A stretch of 64,000 bases of DNA from Methylobacterium hispanicum (GTDB lineage Bacteria; Pseudomonadota; Alphaproteobacteria; Rhizobiales; Beijerinckiaceae). Below, one piece after another: positions 32,618-41,099 of the stretch; within the stretch, counting starts at the first letter, position 1, and each line of letters begins with the position of its first letter. The translations under genes were made by a program, and so were the position numbers. Where the stretch lies: contig NZ_BPQO01000001.1 of the NCBI RefSeq assembly GCF_022179285.1, positions 1 to 64,000 of the forward strand. The letters are read 5' to 3'. Under the pieces are notes generated by a model. The model saw only the letters and a list, made by a program, of their open reading frames with translations, was not told the origin of the DNA and did not search any database.

Positions 32618-32923
32618 CTACTCGCAGACGCGCACGCGGCGGAAGTAGACGTCGCCGTAGGCGTCGATGTAGCGCCGCCGCTCGAAGTGGCAGACCGGGC
32701 CGATCACCTCCTCCTCGACGTAGACCGGCCGCGGGGCGCGGTAGACCGGCTTGCCGGGGTAGTAGGGGTCGGCCGTCGCGGCGCCGAGCGCACCGCCGAC
32801 CGCGAGACCACCGAGCACGCCCAGAGCCGCGGCCCCGCCGGGACCGATGCCGTCGCGGGCCTGGGCGGCCGGCGCGGCGACGAGACCCCCGACGACGAGG
32901 GCGATTGCGAGACTGCGAACCAT
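32618..32923 (-). CDS. Small secreted protein with C-terminal GPVCHxERR motif
   Basis: About 101 residues. A signal peptide ending near AAQARD leads into a glycine-rich helix (AALGVLGGLAVGGALGAATA) that resembles a glycine-zipper membrane segment. It then has a Pro/Tyr-rich spacer and the end EEEVIGPVCHFERR...RRVRVCE with two cysteines. A second protein at 36038-36388 has the same order of parts and the same end motif, so they are paralogues. Function is unknown. ATG 32923 has GAGGA 10 bases before it. Convergent with the EamA gene. Confidence 0.8.
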   Translation of the reverse strand: MVRSLAIALVVGGLVAAPAAQARDGIGPGGAAALGVLGGLAVGGALGAATADPYYPGKPVYRAPRPVYVEEEVIGPVCHFERRRYIDAYGDVYFRRVRVCE

Positions 32924-33036
32924 CTTGGCTTGTCCTCTGGACCGGCCGCACTGATTCTTCGACGGGCGTCCGGCTTCTCCGCGAGAACAGCCCTGCTTTT
33001 GGGGCAATTCTTCGGCGGCGGTCGGCGCGGTCCGGC

Positions 33037-33801
33037 TCAGAGCCGCGCCAGACGCAGGGCGAGAGGCCAGCGCACGCGCCTGCGCACCGCCGGATCGCCC
33101 CAGGCAGCGGCCAGATCCCGCGCGAAGGCCGGGAGCGGACTCGCGCCGAGGGCCGCCTCCGCCCCGCGCAGCGCCGACCACGTGCCCGCGTAGCCGACGA
33201 GGTCGGCGAGGCTCCACTCGGCCTCGATCGCCAAGTCGGCCACGGTCGCCCGGTCGGGCAGTTCGGCGAAGGGGAACGGCAGGGTGCGGTAGCCCGCCTC
33301 GACATGGGCGCGCTCCGCCGGCCAGTAGGGGCCGACCACCCGCGTGTAGAAATGTCGCAGCACCTCCTCCGCCGCCCCATCGAGGTGGAGCACGCCGTAG
33401 GCGATCAGCGCCAGCACGGCGCCGGGCCGGGCGACGCGCCGGGCCTCGGCGTAGAAAGCCGGCAGATCGAACCAGTGGGCGGCCTGGGCGGCCGTGATCA
33501 GGTCGGCGCAGGCCGCCGGAAGCCCGCTCGCCTCGGCAGGCGCCACCCGGAACTCGATCCGCGGGTGCGGCCGGGCCTCGGCGATCTGCGCGGCGCTCGC
33601 GTCCGTCGCCACGACCCGGTCGAAGGAGCCGGCCAGCAGCCGGGCGAGCTGCCCGTTGCCGCAGCCGCAATCGAGGGCGAGGCCGCGCCCCGGGGCCAGC
33701 GCCGCGAGCGCTTCCGCCAGGGCCGCCGGGTAGGTCGGGCGATGGGTCGCGTAGCCGGTGGCGGCCGCCGAGAAGTGGTCCTTGAAGGATGCGCCTGCCA
33801 T
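33037..33801 (-). CDS. Class I SAM-dependent methyltransferase
   Basis: About 254 residues of the UbiE/TMT1-like small-molecule methyltransferase group. Motif I is LALDCGCGNGQLARLL, followed by VVATDASAAQI and ITAAQAAHWFD, as in yeast trans-aconitate methyltransferase homologues. The acceptor cannot be assigned. The start MAGASFKDHFSAAATGYATH at ATG 33801 fits the family, where KDHFS...YAxxRPxYP is conserved. It is divergent from the M20 peptidase gene across 95 bases, so the two probably share a control region but not an operon. Confidence 0.87.
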   Translation of the reverse strand: MAGASFKDHFSAAATGYATHRPTYPAALAEALAALAPGRGLALDCGCGNGQLARLLAGSFDRVVATDASAAQIAEARPHPRIEFRVAPAEASGLPAACADLITAAQAAHWFDLPAFYAEARRVARPGAVLALIAYGVLHLDGAAEEVLRHFYTRVVGPYWPAERAHVEAGYRTLPFPFAELPDRATVADLAIEAEWSLADLVGYAGTWSALRGAEAALGASPLPAFARDLAAAWGDPAVRRRVRWPLALRLARL

Positions 33802-33896
33802 CGTCGCCTCGTCCCGTGGATCCCGATCGTACCGCGCTTGACGCGGCAAGCCGATCCGGCCTGAAACGGGCGGATCATCGGCAACCCGGAAGACCC

Positions 33897-35150
33897 ATGA
33901 CCCGACGCCTCGCCCTCGCCGCGCTCGCGCTCCTGCCGCTGACGGCAGCGCCCCTCGCGGCGGCGGAACCCGACCCGACGGTGCTCGCCGCCGTGAAGGC
34001 GCAGGACAAGCCGCTGCGCGAGACGCTGGCGGGGCTCGTCAACGTCGATACCGGCACAGGCCAGGTGCCGGGCCTCAACACGGTCGAGGCGACCCTGCGC
34101 GCGCGCCTGGAGGCTCTCGGCGCGACCGTCGAGGCGCGGCCCGCGCCCGCCTTCGGCGGCAACACCCTGATCGGCCGGATCAAGGGATCGGGGCAGGCCA
34201 AGCTGATGCTGCTCGTGCACTACGACACGGTCTACGGCGAGGGCGAGGCCGGAAAGCGCCCCTACACGGAGCGGGACGGGCGCGCCTACGGCCCGGGCGT
34301 GGCCGACGCCAAGGCCGGCATCGCCATGATCCTGCACACGCTGGCCACCCTGCAGCAGATGAAGTTCACCGGGTTCGGCGAGATCACCGTGGTGTTCAAC
34401 CCGGACGAGGAGCGCGGCTCGCGCGGCTCGCGGGACGTGATCCGCGAGGTCGCCGCCGGACAGGACGCGGTGCTCTCCTTCGAGCCGACCTTCGCGGACG
34501 AGGCGGTCGATGCCGCCACGATCGCCACGAAGGGCATCAACTACGCGAGCCTCACCGTGAAGGGCCGCTCGGCCCATGCGGGCGGCGCGCCGGAATCCGG
34601 CCGCAACGCCGTCACCGAACTCGCCCATCAGATCCTGCAGCTGCAGGATCTCGGCGACAAGCCGAAGGGCACAAGCCTGAACTGGACCGTGGTCTCGGGC
34701 GGCACCAAGCCGAACATCATCCCCGACCAGGCCAAGGCCGAGGGCGACATGCGCTACTTCGAGGCCTCCGAGTACGATCGCGTCCTGACCCAGGCCCGCA
34801 AGATCACCGAGACGCATCGCGTCCCCGACACGCAGGTGACGTTCGAGCTGGCCAAGGGCCGCCCGCCGCTGCCCGTGAATCCGGCGACGCGCAAGCTGGG
34901 CGAGGCGGCGCAGGCGATCTACCGCGAGGTCGGCGGCGACCTGAAGCTCGTCGAGATCGGCGGCGGCACGGACGCGGCCTACGCCTTCCAGCCCGGCAGC
35001 CCGGAGAAGCCCGTGGTGCTCGAATCCCTCGGCGTGGTCGGTGGGCGCTACCACAGCCCCGACGAGTTCGCCGTGCTCGACAGCCTGACGCCGCGCCTCT
35101 ACCTCGCCACGCGCCTCGTCATGCAGCTCTCCGGCAAGGACGCCCGCTGA
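33897..35150 (+). CDS. Exported M20 family peptidase (glutamate carboxypeptidase-like)
   Basis: Zinc exopeptidase of the CPG2/ArgE group, about 417 residues, with a signal peptide ending near PLAAAE, so it acts in the periplasm. Metal ligands are in VHYDTVYGEG (His-x-Asp), GVADAKAGIAM and NPDEERGSRGS (Glu-Glu). The lid domain carries GRSAHAG, and the last ligand is in GGRYHSPDE. Homologues cleave terminal glutamate from folates and peptides, but substrate range is wide. Start ATG 33897 precedes the signal peptide, with CCGGAAGA as weak ribosome-binding site. No transport genes are attached. Confidence 0.9.
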   Translation: MTRRLALAALALLPLTAAPLAAAEPDPTVLAAVKAQDKPLRETLAGLVNVDTGTGQVPGLNTVEATLRARLEALGATVEARPAPAFGGNTLIGRIKGSGQAKLMLLVHYDTVYGEGEAGKRPYTERDGRAYGPGVADAKAGIAMILHTLATLQQMKFTGFGEITVVFNPDEERGSRGSRDVIREVAAGQDAVLSFEPTFADEAVDAATIATKGINYASLTVKGRSAHAGGAPESGRNAVTELAHQILQLQDLGDKPKGTSLNWTVVSGGTKPNIIPDQAKAEGDMRYFEASEYDRVLTQARKITETHRVPDTQVTFELAKGRPPLPVNPATRKLGEAAQAIYREVGGDLKLVEIGGGTDAAYAFQPGSPEKPVVLESLGVVGGRYHSPDEFAVLDSLTPRLYLATRLVMQLSGKDAR

Positions 35151-35214
35151 GGCGGCGGGCTGGCGGAGCGCCGGGGCCGTCCCACATCCCGGGGCCCGGA
35201 CGCGGAGCCCCGCC

Positions 35215-35895
35215 ATGACCCAAGACCTTCTCGCCCACACGGACGCGGTGCTGTTCGACGCCTACGGCACCCTGTTCGACGTGCACGCGGCGGTGCAGCG
35301 CCACGCCGCGGCGGTCGGGCCCGACGCCGGCCATCTCTCCGAGGTGTGGCGGAACAAGCAGCTCGAGTACAGCTGGGTACTCGGGCTGGCCGGGCGCTAC
35401 CGCAGCTTCTGGGACCTCACCGAGGCGGCCCTCGACCACGCGCTCGCCCTGCACCCGGCGGTGGACCGGGCCTTGCGTGAGAAGCTCCTCGACGCCTACC
35501 GCGACCTCGACGCCTATCCTGAGGTGGCGAGCGTGCTGGAGCGACTGCGCGCTCGGGGCCTGCGGACGGCGATCTTCTCGAACGGCGACGCCCCGATGCT
35601 GGCGCGCGCCGTCGCCTCGGCCGGCTTGGGCGACCATCTCGACGCCGTGCTCTCGGTCGATGCCGCGGGGGTCTTCAAGACGGCGCCGGCCGCCTACGCC
35701 CGGGCGCTGGAACAGGCCGGGGCGGAGAAGAGGCGCGTCCTGTTCTGCTCCTCGAACCGCTGGGACATCGCGGGCGCGACCGCCTTCGGGCTGCGCTGCG
35801 CCTGGATCAACCGGAAGGGTCTGCCCGACGAGTACGCGGATCTGCAGCCGGCGGCGGTGCTGGCGGACCTCCGTGGGCTCCTGTCGGAGCGTTGA
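35215..35895 (+). CDS. Haloacid dehalogenase, type II
   Basis: HAD superfamily hydrolase that removes halogen from L-2-haloacids, or a related phosphatase. About 226 residues, the usual size. The nucleophile is Asp15 in LFDAYGTLFD; the DAYGTLFD form is typical for true L-2-haloacid dehalogenases. FSNGD is motif II, and FCSSNRWDIAGA holds motif III/IV with the SSNxWD pattern specific to the dehalogenases. WVLGLAGRYRSFWDLTEAAL matches the substrate-pocket region. It sits alone after the M20 peptidase, 64 bases downstream. Such enzymes often come with haloacid carriers; none is adjacent. Confidence 0.92.
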   Translation: MTQDLLAHTDAVLFDAYGTLFDVHAAVQRHAAAVGPDAGHLSEVWRNKQLEYSWVLGLAGRYRSFWDLTEAALDHALALHPAVDRALREKLLDAYRDLDAYPEVASVLERLRARGLRTAIFSNGDAPMLARAVASAGLGDHLDAVLSVDAAGVFKTAPAAYARALEQAGAEKRRVLFCSSNRWDIAGATAFGLRCAWINRKGLPDEYADLQPAAVLADLRGLLSER

Positions 35896-36037
35896 TCCGA
35901 TCCCGGGCAATCCGCGTCACGGCAGGCGGAAGACGCGCCTGCCGACGCGCGCCCAACACGATTGTGCACGTTCCGTTGGCGGATTTTTAAACATCCGGGC
36001 GCTGAACTCGTCCCGCACCAGCGGGAGAGTTTTGAGC

Positions 36038-36388
36038 GTGCGCACCACCCTGTCCTTCGGGCCGATCCGTCACGGGGCGCGCGCCGCGCTCGTCGGGGCC
36101 CTCCTCATCGCCGCGGCAGTGCCGGGCGAGGCCCGCGACGGCCGCAACGGCGGCCTCGCGGCCGGCGTCGCCGGCGGCGTCGTCGCCGGGGCGCTGCTCG
36201 GCGGCGCCGCCAACCAGCCCCCGCCGCCCCCGCCGGTCGAGGAGTACCGCCCGCGCCGCGTCGTCGTCGAGGAGCCCGAGGAGGTCGTCGTCCGCCGCCC
36301 ACGCGGCCCCGTCTGCCACTACGAGCGCCGCAAGGTGTGGCTCAACGAGGAAGACTTCACGTACAAGCGCGTCGAGGTCTGCGAGTAG
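36038..36388 (+). CDS. Small secreted protein, paralogue of the one at 32618
   Basis: About 116 residues. Signal peptide ending near GEARDG, a glycine-rich hydrophobic stretch (GVAGGVVAGALLGGAA), a Pro- and Glu/Val/Arg-rich linker (EEPEEVVVRRPR) and the end GPVCHYERRKVW...YKRVEVCE. The same two-cysteine end is found in the protein at 32618-32923. The glycine-rich part may insert in the membrane; the linker suggests a cell-envelope protein. Start: GTG 36038 with GGGAGAG 9 bases upstream; an in-frame TTG at 36032 is too close to it. No family name is known to me. Confidence 0.78.
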   Translation: MRTTLSFGPIRHGARAALVGALLIAAAVPGEARDGRNGGLAAGVAGGVVAGALLGGAANQPPPPPPVEEYRPRRVVVEEPEEVVVRRPRGPVCHYERRKVWLNEEDFTYKRVEVCE

Positions 36389-36400
36389 CGCGACGCCGTC

Positions 36401-36423
36401 CCCTCCCCCTCCGCGGGGGAGGG
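36401..36423. repeat. Perfect GC palindrome, same element as at 23232
   Basis: CCCTCCCCC and GGGGGAGGG pair over 9 bases around TCCGC, between the stops of two convergent genes only 47 bases apart. A shared two-way terminator is the simplest reading. Confidence 0.75.
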
Positions 36424-36435
36424 AGACCACGCGCG

Positions 36436-38193
36436 TCACTTCACCACGATCCAGTCCTCCACCACGAGGGCGTCGAGACCCGTGGTGTAGAACATCAGGA
36501 TGGCGTCCTCCGCCGTGTGGAGGATCGGCTTGCCCATCACGTTGAAGCTGGTGTTGAGCAGGATCGGCACGCCGGTGATCTCGGCGAAGGCCGCGATCAG
36601 CCCGGCATAGGCGGGGTTGCGCTCCGCCGTCACGCTCTGGAGCCGGCCCGTCCCGTCGGCGTGGACCACCGCCGGCACCCGGTCGCGCACATCTTCGCGC
36701 CAGACCAGCGTGCGCTCCATGTAGGGGCTGTCGGCGTAGTCCTCGAACCAGTCCGGCCCGGCCTCGGCCAGGATCGAGGGCGCGAAGGGCCGGAAGGCCT
36801 CGCGGTACTTCACCTTCGCGTTCAGCGCGTCCTTGGCGCCGGCCGGCCGCGGGTCGGCCAGGATCGAGCGGTTGCCGAGCGCGCGGGGGCCGAACTCCGC
36901 CCGGCCCTGCACCCAGCCGACGAGCCCGCCCGCGGCCAGGACGCGGGCCGCCTCCCGGGTGACGCCGGGCAGGCCGAGGCGGCGGGCACGGGGCTCCTGC
37001 TCGGCCAAGCGCTCCATCGGCTCGGTCGAGACGCCGGAACCCAGATAGGGCGTGAGCGGGCGCGCCTGCGCCTCCGGGCCGGTCCAGTCCGGATGGTCGG
37101 CCGCGAAGGCGAGCCAGGCCGCGCCCACCGCGTTGCCGTCGTCGCCCGGCGCGGACGGGACGTGGAGGTTGCGGAAGGCCGAGCGCCCGAGCACGCGCCC
37201 GTTGTAGGAGGAGTTCAACCCGCAGCCGCCCGCGATGACGAGGTTGTCGTGCGGCGCGAGCGCGGAGGCCTCCGCCACCAGCACGTCCATCAGTTCGCAG
37301 AAGATCTCCTGGCCGGAGCGGGCGAGGTCGGCCCAGCCCCCCTCCCCCACATCGGCCGGACGGCGGGCCCGGATCTCCGCCGCGACCGCCTGCACGGTGG
37401 CGTCGTCGGCGAATTTCAGGCGCCCGTTCTCGACCGCGTAGAGGCGGCGCAATTCGTCCATCAGGTCCGGGTCGGGGCGGCCGTAGGGGGCGAGCCCCAT
37501 GATCTTCCACTCCTCGCCCTTCACTTGGTCGAAGCCGGCCAGATCCGTGACGAGGCCATACAGGAAGCCGACCGAGCCGCGCCCGCGCTGGCGCCGCACC
37601 TCGGCGATCCGGCCGTCCCTCAGGCTGTAGATCGCCGCCGCCCCGGTCTCGCCCATGCCGTCGACGACGACGGCCGTGGCGTCGCGGAACGGGCTGCCCC
37701 AGAGGGCGTAGGCGGCATGCGCCAGGTGATGGGGATAGCGCGCCTGCGCGACGATCTCGGCCCGCGCCGCGGCGCCCGTGCCGCGGCTCTCCTGGTTGAG
37801 GGCGAGCAGGGTGCCGTAGCCCGCCCGGGCCTGTGCCAGCGCGAGGTCCGCGATGAAGATGCGCTCGGCCCGCTCGGGCACGAAGGAGCGGTTGAGCGTC
37901 GTCGGATGGGCGGCGAGCGCCATCAGGTCGAAGGCACCGCTCGCCTGCTGCCCGCGCAGGAAGTCGGAGAACTGCTCGCCCCAGCTCGACGCCACCACGA
38001 TCTCGGAGCCGCGGGGCACGTATCGTTCGAGCAGGCCGATCATCCGGCCGGCGGGATCCGGCTCGCAGTTCGGCGCGCGCTTGTACTGCAGGACGCGCTC
38101 GGTCCCCTCGGCGAACAGCACGCTCCCGTCCGGCCCGACGAGGGCCACGGCGGGATCGTGGAAGGTGGTGGCGAGGCCGAGATAGTAGCGCAT
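36436..38193 (-). CDS. Carbamoyltransferase (NodU/CmcH family)
   Basis: O-carbamoyltransferase that moves carbamoyl from carbamoyl phosphate, through carbamoyl-AMP, to a hydroxyl group of a sugar or metabolite. About 585 residues, the full two-domain length. The N-terminal Kae1-like domain has YPHHLAHAAYA for metal and VDGMGETGA, and the C-terminal domain has EFGPRALGNRSILADPR, the carbamoyl-phosphate site, and LNTSFN. All expected motifs are intact. Acceptors in this family include Nod factors, antibiotics and polysaccharides; here no nod or antibiotic genes are next to it. ATG 38193 is the family start. The nhaA stop lies 11 bases upstream on the same strand. Confidence 0.92.
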   Translation of the reverse strand: MRYYLGLATTFHDPAVALVGPDGSVLFAEGTERVLQYKRAPNCEPDPAGRMIGLLERYVPRGSEIVVASSWGEQFSDFLRGQQASGAFDLMALAAHPTTLNRSFVPERAERIFIADLALAQARAGYGTLLALNQESRGTGAAARAEIVAQARYPHHLAHAAYALWGSPFRDATAVVVDGMGETGAAAIYSLRDGRIAEVRRQRGRGSVGFLYGLVTDLAGFDQVKGEEWKIMGLAPYGRPDPDLMDELRRLYAVENGRLKFADDATVQAVAAEIRARRPADVGEGGWADLARSGQEIFCELMDVLVAEASALAPHDNLVIAGGCGLNSSYNGRVLGRSAFRNLHVPSAPGDDGNAVGAAWLAFAADHPDWTGPEAQARPLTPYLGSGVSTEPMERLAEQEPRARRLGLPGVTREAARVLAAGGLVGWVQGRAEFGPRALGNRSILADPRPAGAKDALNAKVKYREAFRPFAPSILAEAGPDWFEDYADSPYMERTLVWREDVRDRVPAVVHADGTGRLQSVTAERNPAYAGLIAAFAEITGVPILLNTSFNVMGKPILHTAEDAILMFYTTGLDALVVEDWIVVK

Positions 38194-38203
38194 GGCCCTC
38201 CGG

Positions 38204-39391
38204 TTATTCCGCCCCGGCCCGCGCCGCAACGCGCGCCCGCGCCGGCGCCAGCCCGAGCAGGACCGCGCCGACGAGGCCGGAGAGGAGCGAGCCGGCGAGC
38301 ACGCCGAGCTTGGTCTCGGTGGCGTGGGCGGCGTCCGCGAAGGCGAGGCCGCCGATGAACAGGCTCATGGTGAAGCCGATGCCGCAGAGGATCGCGACGC
38401 CGTAGACCTGCGCCCAGCTCGCGCCGGCCGGCCGCTGGGCGAGGCCCGCCGCGACGGCGAGCCGGACGCTCGCGAAGACGCCGATCTGCTTGCCCAGGAA
38501 CAGGCCGAGCGCCACGCCGAGGGTCACCGGGTGCAGGAGGGCGTCCGGGGCGAGCCCGCCGAGGTTCACGCCCGCGTTGGCGAAGCCGAAGATCGGCACG
38601 ATCGCGTAGGTGACCCAGGGCATCAGCGCGTGCTCCAGGCGGTGGAGCGGCGAGGTCGGGTCCTCGGGGCGCCCCGGGCTCGGGCGGATCGGGACGGTCA
38701 GCGCCAGGAGAACGCCCGCAACCGTGGCATGCACCCCCGAGCGCAGCACGAGGAACCAGAGCACGGCGCCGAGGACGAGATAGGGGGCGAGCCGCGTCAC
38801 GCCGAGGCGGTTCAGGGCGATGAGGGCCGCGAGGGTCAGGCCCGCCCCCGCCAGCATCGGCAGGTCGAGGCCCCCCGTGTAGAACAGCGCGATGATGATG
38901 ACGGCGCCGAGGTCGTCCACGATGGCGACCGCGCTCAGGAAGACCTTGAGCGAGACCGGCGCGCGCGATCCCAACAGCGCCAGCACGCCGAGCGCGAAGG
39001 CGATGTCGGTGGCGGCCGGGATCGCCCAGCCGCGGGCGGTGGGCTGACCGGCGTTGAAGGCGAGGTAGACCAGCGCCGGCACAACCATGCCGCCGAGCGC
39101 GGCGAGCCCCGGCAGGATCCGGTCGGGCCAGGTGCGCAGGCGCCCGTCGAGGGCCTCGCGCTTGATCTCCAGCCCGACGAGCAGGAAGAAGATCACCATC
39201 AGGCCGTCGTTGATCCAGTGCAGCAGGCTCAACGGTCCGAGATGGACGTGGAGGGCGTGCTCGTAGGCCGGCCCGAGGGCCGAGTTCGCCACCACCAGGG
39301 CGAGGGCTGCCGCGGCCATCAGGACGAGGCCGCCGCCCGCCTCGCTGGTGAGCGCCGTGCGGATCGCGGAGAGGGGTCGGGCCTGTCTCAT
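38204..39391 (-). CDS. nhaA: Na+/H+ antiporter NhaA
   Basis: Inner-membrane antiporter that expels sodium in exchange for protons at high pH. About 395 residues with twelve helices. ATDIAFALG holds Asp129 and AIVDDLGA holds Asp159-Asp160, matching the transport aspartates of the E. coli protein. [20 protein letters not shown] is the family N-terminal signature, and GKQIGVF plus [10 protein letters not shown] mark the later helices. Length and motifs are complete. Start ATG 39391 comes 126 bases before the divergent CcdA-like gene. The carbamoyltransferase gene follows closely, possibly in the same transcript. Confidence 0.95.
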   Translation of the reverse strand: MRQARPLSAIRTALTSEAGGGLVLMAAAALALVVANSALGPAYEHALHVHLGPLSLLHWINDGLMVIFFLLVGLEIKREALDGRLRTWPDRILPGLAALGGMVVPALVYLAFNAGQPTARGWAIPAATDIAFALGVLALLGSRAPVSLKVFLSAVAIVDDLGAVIIIALFYTGGLDLPMLAGAGLTLAALIALNRLGVTRLAPYLVLGAVLWFLVLRSGVHATVAGVLLALTVPIRPSPGRPEDPTSPLHRLEHALMPWVTYAIVPIFGFANAGVNLGGLAPDALLHPVTLGVALGLFLGKQIGVFASVRLAVAAGLAQRPAGASWAQVYGVAILCGIGFTMSLFIGGLAFADAAHATETKLGVLAGSLLSGLVGAVLLGLAPARARVAARAGAE

Positions 39392-39516
39392 GGCCCCCGG
39401 TTGCCCCGAATGGCGGCGCAGTTCAATCCCGCGTGATCGCCTCGGGCCGCCGAAACCCGGCCCGCGCCGCGAGCGAAGACCTGCGGCGGCCGCGCCCGGC
39501 CGCACCCGGAGCCCCC

Positions 39517-40236
39517 ATGCTCACGACCCTCGGCCTCGCGACCCTCGCCGGCCTGCTCTCGACGCTCTCGCCCTGCGTGCTGCCGCTGGTGCCGATCGTG
39601 CTGGCGGCCGCCGCCTCCGAGCACCGGATGGGGCCGCTGGCGCTCGCGGCCGGGCTGGCGCTCGCCTTCACGGGGATCGGGCTGTTCGTGGCCACGGTGG
39701 GCTTCGCGATCGGGCTCGACGGCGACGTGTTCCGCAGCCTCGGGGCGGTCCTGCTCGTCGGCCTCGGCCTCGTGCTGATGCTGCCGCCGCTGCAGGCCCG
39801 GCTCAGCGCGGCGCTGGGGCCCGCGGGCGCCTGGGCCGGCCGGCGGCTCGGCGCGGTCGCGGGTCGGGGCTTGGGCGGCCAGTTCGGCGTCGGCCTGCTG
39901 CTGGGCGCGGCCTGGAGCCCCTGCGTCGGGCCGACCCTCGGAGCGGCCTCGCTGCTGGCGGCGCGGGGCGAGAATCTCGGCGCGGTGGCGCTCACCATGC
40001 TGGGCTTCGGGCTCGGCGCGGCCGCGCCCCTCCTGCTGCTCGGCCTCCTCTCACGGGAGGCGCTGGCGCGCCGCCGCGGCGGGCTCGCGGCCTTCGGACA
40101 GGGCGCGAAGGCCGCGCTCGGCGCCCTGCTGGCGGTGCTGGGGCTCCTCGTGCTGAGCGGGCTCGACAAGCGGGCGGAGGCGTGGGCGGTCGCGGCCTCG
40201 CCCGACTGGCTCACCGCGCTGACGGTCCGGTACTGA
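39517..40236 (+). CDS. CcdA-like cytochrome c biogenesis / thiol-disulfide membrane protein
   Basis: About 239 residues, six membrane helices of the DsbD-transmembrane family. [12 protein letters not shown] with Cys20 and [10 protein letters not shown] with Cys136 provide the redox pair that carries electrons across the inner membrane. The protein lacks the soluble domains of DsbD, so it is the short CcdA type, which feeds reductant to cytochrome c maturation or a periplasmic thioredoxin. No thioredoxin-like partner is adjacent. ATG 39517 has CCGGAG 5 bases before it. Divergent from nhaA. Confidence 0.88.
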   Translation: MLTTLGLATLAGLLSTLSPCVLPLVPIVLAAAASEHRMGPLALAAGLALAFTGIGLFVATVGFAIGLDGDVFRSLGAVLLVGLGLVLMLPPLQARLSAALGPAGAWAGRRLGAVAGRGLGGQFGVGLLLGAAWSPCVGPTLGAASLLAARGENLGAVALTMLGFGLGAAAPLLLLGLLSREALARRRGGLAAFGQGAKAALGALLAVLGLLVLSGLDKRAEAWAVAASPDWLTALTVRY

Positions 40237-40345
40237 GCCCAGGCTTCGGCGCGCTCCCGCGAACGTGAACGGCCACGGCGTGGCCGCCCGCGAAGGCCCG
40301 TGACAGATGCGCTCCGGTCACCGCAACCGGAATCCTTAACCCATC

Positions 40346-40963
40346 ATGGCACCGCGCGAACCGATCCTCACCCTCGTGCCGATCGCAGACCTGCGCCCGA
40401 CGCAGATGACCGTGGGCTACCGCGAGGTCGAGGAGAAGCGCCGCCGCTGGCGCCAGCACGATTCCGAGAAGAAGGAGAAGTTCCTCGGCTCGCACATGAT
40501 CCCGACGCTGCTCGGCCCGAAGAAGCGCCACTACCTCATCGACCACCACCACCTCGCCCGCGCGCTCCAGCTGGAGGGCGTCGAGGCGGTGCTGGTCACG
40601 GTCGTGGCCGAACTGCACAAGCTCGACAAGGACGCCTTCTGGACCGTGTGCGACCACAAGTCCTGGGCTCACCCCTACGACGCCGAGGGCGTCCGGCAGG
40701 ATTTCAAGGCGATCCCGAAGGCGGTCGCGGACCTCGCCGACGACCCGTTCCGCAGTCTCGCGGGCGAGCTGCGCCGGGCCGGCGGCTTCGCCAAGGACAC
40801 CACGCCCTTCAGCGAGTTCCTCTGGGCCGATTTCCTGCGCCGGACCATGAAGGCCAAGCAGGTCGAGGGCGACTTCCCCTCGGCGCTGGAGCGGGCGCTG
40901 CAGCTCGCCAAGTCGGAGGATGCCGGCTACCTACCGGGCTGGTGCGGGCCGGTCACGGCCTGA
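40346..40963 (+). CDS. ParB-like protein (ParBc_2 type)
   Basis: About 205 residues. The start LTLVPIADLRPTQMTVGYRE, then the central YLIDHHHLARAL, are the signatures of a single-domain ParB-like family, which is distinct from chromosome-partition ParB because it lacks the helix-turn-helix and dimerisation parts. Distant relatives have nuclease or CTP-dependent activity, so a small nuclease or nucleotide-binding role is possible, but nothing is proven. It stands alone with gaps of about 110 and 136 bases on either side. No parA or parS is visible. Confidence 0.8.
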   Translation: MAPREPILTLVPIADLRPTQMTVGYREVEEKRRRWRQHDSEKKEKFLGSHMIPTLLGPKKRHYLIDHHHLARALQLEGVEAVLVTVVAELHKLDKDAFWTVCDHKSWAHPYDAEGVRQDFKAIPKAVADLADDPFRSLAGELRRAGGFAKDTTPFSEFLWADFLRRTMKAKQVEGDFPSALERALQLAKSEDAGYLPGWCGPVTA

Positions 40964-41099
40964 CGGCCCCGGCCGGCGGGCGGGGCGCCCGAAAAATGCC
41001 CCGCCGCGGCACCACGCTACGGCAAGCTTGCGCCGGCAAGGTGTCCGCCGCGCGCACGCTCTCGACGCCTGCCCGCTCGACCCGCTAGACGGAGCCTCG

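Noticed and set aside
35215..38193. Horizontally acquired island around the dehalogenase and carbamoyltransferase genes
   Set aside because: GC-rich codon use looks the same as in neighbours, and no integrase, tRNA or direct repeats were found.
40346..40963. Replication or partition locus because of the ParB-like gene
   Set aside because: No parA, no DNA-binding domain, no iterons or parS seen.
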